In this document: one piece after another, positions 6,241 through 11,744 of the stretch
Layout: each line of letters starts with the position of its first letter
Numbering within the stretch: the first letter of the stretch is position 1
NCBI GenBank assembly: GCA_030744635.1
Contig: JASLQE010000145.1
Location: 1 to 11,744, forward strand
Direction of reading: 5' to 3'
Source: Dehalococcoidia bacterium
Lineage (GTDB): Bacteria; Chloroflexota; Dehalococcoidia; JACVQG01; JAHKAY01
DNA: 11,744 nt
Notes under the pieces: generated by a model
Database searches by the model: none
What the model was told of the DNA's origin: nothing
The model's input: the letters and a program-made list of their open reading frames with translations, nothing else
Position numbers and translations under genes: made by a program

Positions 6241-7837
6241 AAGACGAGTGTAGCACTTCGCCGGAGCGGAAGGCCAGGGAGAGGGTGAGGCGGGTCTCGG
6301 GGTCCTCCAGGTCAAGGCCGGCGAGCGTGCTGATGCGGCGAAGCCGGTAGAGCAAGGTGTTACGGTGTACCTTCAGGGCGGTGGCGGTAGCGGCCAGGGT
6401 GGGGTGCCGCAGCAGGGCGTCCAGGGTCTGCAACAACTCTCCACCCCGACGCCGGTCGTAGTCGGCCAGGCGGCCCAGGTGCTCCTGATAGAAAGATTCC
6501 AGCTCCCCGCCCTGAAGCAGGGCGAATAGGAGGCGGTACACCCCCAGATCGCCGAAGTATGTGAATGACTCGTGACCGAAGAGGCGGCGGCCCATGTTAA
6601 GAGCCTGTTGCGCTTCCTGGTAGCCCCTGGACACCCCTTGAGGGCCGGCGTAGTGCCGCCCCAAGCCCACCGCCAGAGGTGCTCCCAGGCGGCGGCTCAG
6701 CTCCGTGGCTGCCTGCTCCGCAGCCTTGCGCCCCACCTGTGGGTTATCGGCGGAGGTAAGGGGCAAAAGGATGAGCATCTCCTGTCCTCGGAGGTGGCAC
6801 AGGGCACCTTCTCGCAGGGCGGCAACCTCCCGGCGCAGTGCTTCCGCTGCTGGGGAAGGGCCCTGGGTAGATGCTGCCAGCACCATGTATGCGGGTGCCA
6901 GCTCATATCCTAACCTGCGGGCACGCTCCTGGACAGCACGGGAGGAGGTGAAATCTCCCGTGGTCAGGGCCTCCACTAGGCCCGCCTGGAGGCGGTCCTC
7001 GGTCTCGGTGGCGGCCTGGAGGCGGGAGGCATATATGGCCAGTGCGGCTGCGCCCCGGCGCACCGCTATGCGGTCTATATCGGCAGTATCCTTCCGGTGT
7101 GCTAACAGGAAGAGGTAGCTGCTTGACCCCCCGGCAGCGATGATGGGGCTGAAGAAGGCGGCCATCTTGGTACTGAGGGGCAGCCCCACCACCGATGGCT
7201 CAGCGGCGCTCTGGGGGGCATCCCGCAGCCGCCGCACGGCACCCTCCAGGTGAGGCTGTAGCAGCGCCATGGCGTCCGTGGGGTCCGGTTTCCCATCGGG
7301 GCCCGGGAGGTAGAAGGTTAGGCCGAACCCCTCGTCCAGCACCCCTAGGGCCTTTTCGGTAAGCTTACTGAGCCTGCCGACGATGGAGTGCAGGCCGCGT
7401 CCGGTGATGGCCAGATCGGTAAGTGCCCGGGAGAACTCCTGCTCTCGTTGATAGAGGCTGAGGCGCTCCTGGTTGATATGGTCGGCAATACGCTGCTCCA
7501 GGGGAGGGAGGCTGGTTTGGGGGGGTAGCTCCAGGAGTGGCAAAGACAGGCCCTGTGCCCTGTCCCGGGCCTCGGTACTGGCCTGGCCCAGCAGCGCCAC
7601 GGCCGCCGCTCCCCGTTCCCCCAGGGAGGTCACCAGGCTGGACAGTGATGCCCCCAGCAACGCCGCCATCCTGGTGGAGGCCAGGGCCAACTCCCCGCCC
7701 CGCAGGATATCAAAGCCGGGTGGGGTGGGCTTCAGGCTTACCACCCAGCTCACCTCGTTGTACAGCCCGGCTTCCCCGGCCACTATCCGGGTGCCGGAGG
7801 GCAGCGCCTGCCGCCGTACCGTATCTACGGTGGCCAT
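6239..7837 (-). CDS. PucR/CdaR-family transcriptional regulator
   Basis: A 532-residue DNA-binding regulator. The N-terminal 125 residues resemble the PucR sensor domain (for example ILRGGELALAST at 44-55). A central region of about residues 130-290 is GAF-like in position. A degenerate GGDEF-like segment covers about 305-430 (LAVGLGRHYAGPQGVSRGYQEA lies in 388-409). A C-terminal PucR-type helix-turn-helix is at about 466-524, core ATALKVHRNTLLYRLRR (485-501). Relatives control purine, sugar-acid or amino-acid use. The ATG at 7837 directly follows the TGA of the upstream glutamine synthetase with no base between, which implies translational coupling and a shared transcript. The natural targets would be its own operon and the amt operon beside it. 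Which ligand it senses cannot be read from the sequence. Confidence 0.88.
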   Translation of the reverse strand: MATVDTVRRQALPSGTRIVAGEAGLYNEVSWVVSLKPTPPGFDILRGGELALASTRMAALLGASLSSLVTSLGERGAAAVALLGQASTEARDRAQGLSLPLLELPPQTSLPPLEQRIADHINQERLSLYQREQEFSRALTDLAITGRGLHSIVGRLSKLTEKALGVLDEGFGLTFYLPGPDGKPDPTDAMALLQPHLEGAVRRLRDAPQSAAEPSVVGLPLSTKMAAFFSPIIAAGGSSSYLFLLAHRKDTADIDRIAVRRGAAALAIYASRLQAATETEDRLQAGLVEALTTGDFTSSRAVQERARRLGYELAPAYMVLAASTQGPSPAAEALRREVAALREGALCHLRGQEMLILLPLTSADNPQVGRKAAEQAATELSRRLGAPLAVGLGRHYAGPQGVSRGYQEAQQALNMGRRLFGHESFTYFGDLGVYRLLFALLQGGELESFYQEHLGRLADYDRRRGGELLQTLDALLRHPTLAATATALKVHRNTLLYRLRRISTLAGLDLEDPETRLTLSLAFRSGEVLHSS

Positions 7838-9199
7838 TCACCACACCCCAAGGTAGTGGTCTATCTCCCAGGGGCTAACATAGTGGCGGTAGTCCTCCCA
7901 CTCCCTTACCTTGGCCTTCAAGAACTTGGTATACAGGGGTTCGCCCAGAGCCTCCTGCACCACCGGGTCCCGGCGCAGGGCCTCCAGGGCCTCACCCAGG
8001 GTGCCGGGAATGGTAGAGATATGGCGGCGCTGGAGCTCGGCGGCGTCCATTGTGAACAGGCTCTCCTCCACGGGCGGCGGCAGGGGCATCTCGTCCCGCA
8101 TGCCATGGAGACCTGCCTTGAGCATAACGGCGAAGGCCAGGTACGGGTTGCAGGAGGGGTCCGGGTTCCTGAGCTCTATCCGTGTCGTCTCCCTCTTCTG
8201 GGCGTTGACCTGCGGCACTCGGATGAGAGCGGAGCGGTTGACGCGTGCCCAGGTGATGTGCACCGGGGCTTCAAAGCCGGGCACCAGCCTCTGGTAGGAG
8301 TTGACCAGGGGGCAGAGCACGGCGCTCATGCTTGCTGCGTGATGGAGAAGGCCGGCGATGAATTGGCATGCCGTATCCGAGAGACCGTATTCGTCCTGGG
8401 GGGCGGCAAAGGCGTTGCGACCGTTCCCGGTGAAGAGCAGGCTCTGGTGCGTGTGCATGCCGCTGCCTTCCATATCGAGCAGCGGTTTGGGCATAAAGGT
8501 GACATCTAGGCCGTGCCTTTGCGCGATGGCCCTTAGTGTGTAGCGGCAGGTGATGAGGTTGTCCGCGCTGGTGAGGGCCGACTGGGGGGTCAGGTCGATC
8601 TCGTGTTGGCCTACGGCAATCTCGTGGTGGCTGGTCTCGACCTGGATGCCGATATCCTGGAGGGCCTTCACCATCTCTTTACGGACAGTGGCGGTGGGGC
8701 CGGTGCCAAGATCAAAGTAGCCCCCCCGGTCCTGGCGCAGGGGGGTCATGTGCCCCCCCTCTCCCGGCGAGAACAGAAAAAATTCCAGCTCCGGTGCGGT
8801 GCGGAACTGGTAGCCCATCTCAGAGGCCTCCTCCATTACCCGCATCAGTGCGGTGCGGGGGTCGCCGGCGAAAGGCTCACCCTGTGGTGTGAGCACCCAG
8901 CAGATAACCCTGGCTGAGGCCTCCTCGGCGTTCCGTTCCCAGGGGAGCACCGCCAGGGTGGATAGGTCTGGCTTGAGGTACATATCGCTCTCCAGGATGC
9001 GGGCCAGCCCGTCCACCGAGGAGCCGTCAAACCACTTGCCCCGCTCCATACAATCGGCGAACTGCTCCACGGGAATGGTGACACTCTTGACCACCCCCAG
9101 CACATCGGTGAACTGGAGGTGAATAAAGCGCACCCTGTCCTTGTGCAACTGGCCCATGATGTCCTCTGTTGTGGGGCCTTTGCGCCTCTGGAGTGCCAT
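7838..9199 (-). CDS. glnA: Glutamine synthetase type I (GSI-alpha-like class)
   Basis: A 453-residue second glutamine synthetase, clearly different from the first. Active-site blocks are intact: WFDGSSVDG (residues 56-64), PELEFFLF (136-143), HHEIAVGQHEIDL (191-203), GSGMHTHQSL (245-254), SYQRLVPGFEAP (301-312), NRSALIRVP (321-329) and RIELRNPDP (340-348). DGLARILESDMYL resembles Bacillus GS, and R67 matches its feedback-inhibition Arg62. The adenylylation-site tyrosine is replaced by F382 (ESLFTMD), so control by adenylylation is unlikely. A role as a gamma-glutamyl-amine ligase cannot be excluded. The start at 9199 is chosen for GAAGGAG 5 bases upstream and for the family N-terminus; the frame is open for 29 more codons upstream, but they cross the promoter. 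It is followed directly by the PucR-type gene. Confidence 0.93.
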   Translation of the reverse strand: MALQRRKGPTTEDIMGQLHKDRVRFIHLQFTDVLGVVKSVTIPVEQFADCMERGKWFDGSSVDGLARILESDMYLKPDLSTLAVLPWERNAEEASARVICWVLTPQGEPFAGDPRTALMRVMEEASEMGYQFRTAPELEFFLFSPGEGGHMTPLRQDRGGYFDLGTGPTATVRKEMVKALQDIGIQVETSHHEIAVGQHEIDLTPQSALTSADNLITCRYTLRAIAQRHGLDVTFMPKPLLDMEGSGMHTHQSLLFTGNGRNAFAAPQDEYGLSDTACQFIAGLLHHAASMSAVLCPLVNSYQRLVPGFEAPVHITWARVNRSALIRVPQVNAQKRETTRIELRNPDPSCNPYLAFAVMLKAGLHGMRDEMPLPPPVEESLFTMDAAELQRRHISTIPGTLGEALEALRRDPVVQEALGEPLYTKFLKAKVREWEDYRHYVSPWEIDHYLGVW

Positions 9200-9235
9200 A
9201 ATGCTCCTTCCATTCACCCCTTCGTGGATACTACT

Positions 9236-9263
9236 ATTGTACATTATGAACAAGATAAAGCAA
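9236..9263 (-). promoter_or_regulatory. Promoter of the second glutamine synthetase gene
   Basis: On the minus strand, TTGCTT (9263-9258), a 16-base spacer and TACAAT (9241-9236) form a good sigma-70 type promoter. Transcription would start near 9229 and give a leader of about 30 bases before the ATG at 9199. Confidence 0.6.
9237..9253. promoter_or_regulatory. Operator-like palindrome overlapping the glnA2 promoter
   Basis: Minus-strand TTGTTCATAATGTACAA is an imperfect palindrome (seven-base arms, one mismatch, three-base centre). It matches the inner 17 bp of the palindrome upstream of amt at 14 positions. It covers most of the spacer and five bases of the -10 box, the usual place for a repressor. 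Confidence 0.5.
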
Positions 9264-9284
9264 CAGGAGGATAGTGGTAAGGAC

Positions 9285-9336
9285 AACCGTTGCCAAGCAA
9301 CCTCGGAGACAAGCCCTCTTGGTGGTTTGTGGCTCC
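9285..9336. other. Intergenic stem-loops between nitrilase and glnA2
   Basis: The 279-bp gap 9200-9478 has no gene I can support. Beside the promoter it holds a short palindrome, GTTGC-CAA-GCAAC (9289-9301), 26 bases upstream of the -35 box, and a longer inverted repeat, GGAGACAAGCC (9305-9315) with GGTTTGTGGCTCC (9324-9336), with a two-base bulge and one G-T pair on the + strand. Neither is followed by a T-run. They may be regulatory or remnants of a nitrilase terminator. The rest (9337-9478) shows nothing clear. Confidence 0.3.
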
Positions 9337-9478
9337 CTGCACTCCCGCGTTAGAGAAAGAAAAGATAAGAAACTGGCAGCGGAGAAGGAACTGTGGAGAG
9401 ATGTGTTAGCTGGGGATTTGGAGATGATGTGGTGATGATGAGCGACAAGTGCTATAGCTTCAAGGGTGCAAGGGGGGC

Positions 9479-10519
9479 TCAACCGCCGGGGCGCAGGCGG
9501 CGGAGGAGGTCCTGCAGGGCCGCCCTCAGCTCTTCCCGGGGTGCGGTATCCGCCAGGGCCAGCAGACGTTCCACCTCCTGCGCGGCACCGGGGGTGAACT
9601 CCGCGGGTGACAGGGGGCGGCGGTCCACCAGCAGGCGGAAGACATCGGGCCGGGCATAGTGGCCCACCACATCCAGGCTGTGCTTCTCCTCCAGGATGCG
9701 GTCCAGATCCAGGTCAGCATACAGCACGGCTTCACCGTTGTAGACCGGCCCCTCCATATATCTGCCGTTGGGGCCGATGATGGCGCTGCCGCCGTGGCTC
9801 AAAAGGGGGGGCATGGACTCCATCTCGGGGCGCAGCTCGAAGTCAGCGGGCAGGTGCTCCCTAGTGAGGTAGCTGCACGCCGTCAGCACAAAGACTCGGC
9901 CCTCGTGGGCCAGTGACCGGCAGGCAAGCTGGAAGGTCTCCCCCGCGGAAGGCCACAGGGATACATGTAGCTGGAGGCCCTGGGAGTACAGGGCATAGCG
10001 GGCCAGGGGCATCCAGTGCTCCCAGCAGATGAGGCCACCCAGCTTGCCGATCTCGGTGTTAAAAACATCCAGCGTGCTGCCGTCCCCCATACCCCAAATC
10101 ATACGCTCATGGTAGGTGGGCACCAGCTTGCGATGCCGGCCCAGCACCGAACCGTCACGGTGCAGATAGAGGATGGTGTTGTACAGGGTGCCGGTGTCCG
10201 GGGTGCGCTCGTTGACGCCTATGGCCACGAAGGCACCCGCCTGGCGGGCGGCCTCCCCCAGGGCCTGTGTGGATGGGCCGGGTATCTCCACGGCGTTGTT
10301 GTATAGCCGGGCGTAAACCTTTTTGGCCGGCGGGTAGTTCCACCGGGAGGTAGTGTTGGCCCACACCGGGTAACCGGGCACCCAGGTCTCCGGGAAAACC
10401 ACCAGCTGTGCACCGGTGCGCCCCGCCTCCGCTATCAGGTGGCACGCTTTATCTATCGTGGCCTCCCTGTCAAGGAAGACCGGCGCTGCCTGTACCACCG
10501 CTGCCCGGACCACAGACAT
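9479..10519 (-). CDS. Nitrilase
   Basis: A 346-residue carbon-nitrogen hydrolase of the nitrilase branch, which converts a nitrile directly to a carboxylic acid plus ammonia. The catalytic residues are visible: E44 in VVFPETWVPGYP (residues 40-51), K131 in HRKLVPTYHER (129-139), E138 in the same block, and C165 in GGLICWEHWMPLAR (161-174). The CWEHWMPL form and the length are typical of true nitrilases rather than amidases or carbamoylases. The substrate (aliphatic, aryl or arylacetonitrile, or cyanide) cannot be told. The start at 10519 is chosen because AGGAGGT sits 4 bases upstream and the N-terminus matches the family; an in-frame ATG eight codons earlier has no such site. It lies upstream of glnA2 in the same direction, separated by 279 bp with its own promoter, and would supply ammonia to it. 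Confidence 0.92.
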   Translation of the reverse strand: MSVVRAAVVQAAPVFLDREATIDKACHLIAEAGRTGAQLVVFPETWVPGYPVWANTTSRWNYPPAKKVYARLYNNAVEIPGPSTQALGEAARQAGAFVAIGVNERTPDTGTLYNTILYLHRDGSVLGRHRKLVPTYHERMIWGMGDGSTLDVFNTEIGKLGGLICWEHWMPLARYALYSQGLQLHVSLWPSAGETFQLACRSLAHEGRVFVLTACSYLTREHLPADFELRPEMESMPPLLSHGGSAIIGPNGRYMEGPVYNGEAVLYADLDLDRILEEKHSLDVVGHYARPDVFRLLVDRRPLSPAEFTPGAAQEVERLLALADTAPREELRAALQDLLRRLRPGG

Positions 10520-10544
10520 GATTACCTCCTGTGTAACAGCCAAT

Positions 10545-10553
10545 ATTATAGCA
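10545..10553 (-). promoter_or_regulatory. Extended -10 promoter of the nitrilase gene
   Basis: Minus strand TGCTATAAT (10553-10545) is a perfect -10 hexamer with the extended TGn motif. No clear -35 box lies upstream, as is common for such promoters. Transcription would start near 10538, about 20 bases before the ATG. Confidence 0.6.
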
Positions 10554-10582
10554 GGTACGGGTTACCGGTTTGATGATGGTCA

Positions 10583-10611
10583 TTGACAGGGAGGGGAGTT
10601 TGCATTTAAAT
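10583..10611 (+). promoter_or_regulatory. Promoter of tRNA-Leu
   Basis: A perfect TTGACA (10583-10588), a 17-base spacer and TTAAAT (10606-10611) lie 10 bases before the first base of the tRNA. It is divergent from the nitrilase promoter. The downstream small gene and lepA may be read from it too. Confidence 0.65.
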
Positions 10612-10621
10612 AGGTCTGCGG

Positions 10622-10702
10622 GGGGAAGTGTCGGAATGGCAGACGAGCATGACTTAGGATCATGTGCCTTAGGGCGTGGGGGTTCGAATCCCCCCTTCCC
10701 CA
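10622..10702 (+). tRNA. tRNA-Leu (anticodon UAG)
   Basis: A full cloverleaf can be drawn. Acceptor GGGGAAG (10622-10628) pairs with CTTCCCC (10695-10701), with discriminator A at 10702. The anticodon stem CATGA/TCATG encloses CTTAGGA, giving anticodon TAG at 10655-10657. A long variable arm, TGCCTTAGGGCGT (10665-10677), marks the leucine class. The T-arm is GGGGG-TTCGAAT-CCCCC (10678-10694). CCA is not encoded; GTA follows the discriminator. It reads CUA and probably other CUN codons. Confidence 0.95.
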
Positions 10703-10762
10703 GTACGGATGATGAGCGCCAAAGTCTGTTGGCCCGGTGGATTAATTTGAGGCGGGTGAAAT

Positions 10763-11167
10763 ATGAATGGCTATCTTGATGAGGCCCGCACACTATATGA
10801 AGAGGCCCTGGTGGCCTTTGAACGGGGTAGGCGGAACGAAAACCCCAAAGCCATAAGAGAGGCTGTTGAGAAGACCTGGGGGTCCATGGTTCAGGCCACC
10901 AACAGCCTGATTGAGAAACGCCGCTTACCGGTGCCGCGGACCCCGGCGGACCGCAGGGCACGGCTGGCTGACCTGGAGCGCCTGGACCGCCGCTTCAAGC
11001 AAATGGGGTTTCGGGACCGCTTTGGAGCACGGGAACATTTTCTGCATGAGGACTGCTATTTTGATGGTATCTGCCCCGTTGACCTGCTGGAGGAAGACAT
11101 CTTCAGCAAAGTGAGGGCCTACATAGAAGACGCTGCCTCGTATGTGAACCAGGGAGGCCCCCGGTAA
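10763..11167 (+). CDS. Small helical protein, PaREP1/HEPN-like
   Basis: A 134-residue soluble, charged, mostly helical protein. The N-terminal helix pair (YLDEARTLYEEALVAF, then KAIREAVEKTWGSMVQATNSLI at about residues 29-50) resembles PaREP1-type, HEPN-like domains, in which a short helix pair ends in an A/VWG-aA.aLI pattern. The catalytic RxxxxH motif of HEPN nucleases is not evident, and no molecular role can be named. The C-terminal half holds HEDCYFDGICP with two cysteines. ATG at 10763 follows GAGGCGGGTGA. The gene lies 60 bases after tRNA-Leu and just before lepA, probably in one transcript. The family assignment is from pattern memory and is uncertain; that the gene is real is more secure. 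Confidence 0.72.
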   Translation: MNGYLDEARTLYEEALVAFERGRRNENPKAIREAVEKTWGSMVQATNSLIEKRRLPVPRTPADRRARLADLERLDRRFKQMGFRDRFGAREHFLHEDCYFDGICPVDLLEEDIFSKVRAYIEDAASYVNQGGPR

Positions 11168-11205
11168 GCAAATACAGTACCGCTTCACAGCCGGCACCGC
11201 AAAAT

Positions 11206-11744
11206 GTGCCCGATGTGATAGAGCGTATCCGAAACTTCTGCATTATCGCCCACATTGATCACGGTAAATCCACCCTGGCTGACCGCCTCTTGGAGCTGAC
11301 CGGAGCTATAGGAGGGCGGGACATGCAGGAGCAGGTGCTGGACCAGATGGACCTGGAGCGGGAGCGGGGCATCACCATCAAGGCCAAGGCCGTACGACTC
11401 TCTTACAGCCCCCTAGGGGGCGGCTGCTATCAACTAAACCTCATCGATACCCCCGGCCATGTGGACTTCACTTACGAGGTGTCCCGGAGCCTGGCCGCCT
11501 GTGAAGGCGCGGTGGTGGTGGTGGATGCCACCCAGGGCGTGCAGGCCCAGACCATGGCCAATGTGTTTATCGCTCAGGAGCTGGGGCTGGCCCTGATACC
11601 GGTGATTAACAAGGTGGACCTGCCCAATGCCGAGCCGGAGCGAGTGGCTGAAGAGATGGAGGAGATACTGGTTTTTCCCACTGAGGACATCATCAGGATC
11701 TCGGCCAAGGAGGGATGGGGGGTGGGGAAGGTCCTGGAGGCCGT
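11206..11744 (+). CDS. lepA: Elongation factor 4 (LepA), 5' part
   Basis: N-terminal GTPase domain of the ribosome back-translocation factor EF4/LepA, cut by the window edge (about 180 of some 600 residues). Visible GTPase motifs: AHIDHGKST (P-loop), LERERGITIKAK (switch I), LIDTPGHVDF (G3), PVINKVDLP (G4) and SAKEG (G5). No frame break is seen. The start is unsure: no ATG exists before IRNFCIIAHIDH. GTG at 11206 is chosen over GTG at 11215, and neither has a Shine-Dalgarno site. The good GGGAGG at 11152-11157 ends 6 bases before an in-frame GTA at 11164, so a non-standard or mutated start there is possible. It follows the small helical gene closely. Confidence 0.93.
   Translation, partial: MPDVIERIRNFCIIAHIDHGKSTLADRLLELTGAIGGRDMQEQVLDQMDLERERGITIKAKAVRLSYSPLGGGCYQLNLIDTPGHVDFTYEVSRSLAACEGAVVVVDATQGVQAQTMANVFIAQELGLALIPVINKVDLPNAEPERVAEEMEEILVFPTEDIIRISAKEGWGVGKVLEA

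Noticed and set aside
10718..10733. Terminator after tRNA-Leu (GCCAA/TTGGC hairpin)
   Set aside because: The stem has only five pairs and no T-run follows directly.

Overview
This is a GC-rich bacterial window. It reads like an anaerobe of the Chloroflexota (Dehalococcoidia-like). That is an inference from the gene types (a BcrC/BcrB-like dehydratase pair, an Amt/P-II/GSI-beta cluster and a LepA with a Dehalococcoidia-style N-terminus); no search was run. No insertion sequence, CRISPR array or prophage gene is visible.

Layout: (1) Bases 1-417 have no convincing gene. They hold a possible terminator of an upstream gene, a series of stem-loops and a good sigma-70 type promoter at 323-351. (2) 418-2845 (+) holds two tandem genes of the 2-hydroxyacyl-CoA dehydratase / benzoyl-CoA reductase family, closest in appearance to the BcrC- and BcrB-type subunits. 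No ATPase activator gene is present. (3) 6067 down to 2900 (-) is a compact nitrogen operon: ammonium transporter, P-II protein, a previously unflagged 29-codon membrane peptide, and a GSI-beta type glutamine synthetase carrying the adenylylation-site tyrosine. (4) 9199 down to 6239 (-) is a second unit: a GSI-alpha type glutamine synthetase whose stop codon directly abuts the start of a PucR/CdaR-family regulator. (5) 10519 down to 9479 (-) is a nitrilase. (6) On the + strand follow a tRNA-Leu(UAG), a small helical PaREP1/HEPN-like protein, and the 5' part of lepA, which runs off the window.

How it may work together: the nitrilase would release ammonia from a nitrile. Amt would take up ammonium and P-II would gate it. 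Two glutamine synthetases of different regulatory classes would assimilate it. The PucR-type protein is the local candidate regulator. Two similar palindromes, TTGTGCATATTGCACAA at 6219-6235 upstream of amt and TTGTTCATAATGTACAA (read on the minus strand) at 9237-9253 inside the promoter of the second glutamine synthetase, suggest that one DNA-binding protein controls both units. The amt leader also carries a terminator-like hairpin and a match to the core of the Bacillus PucR box, so it may be regulated at more than one level.
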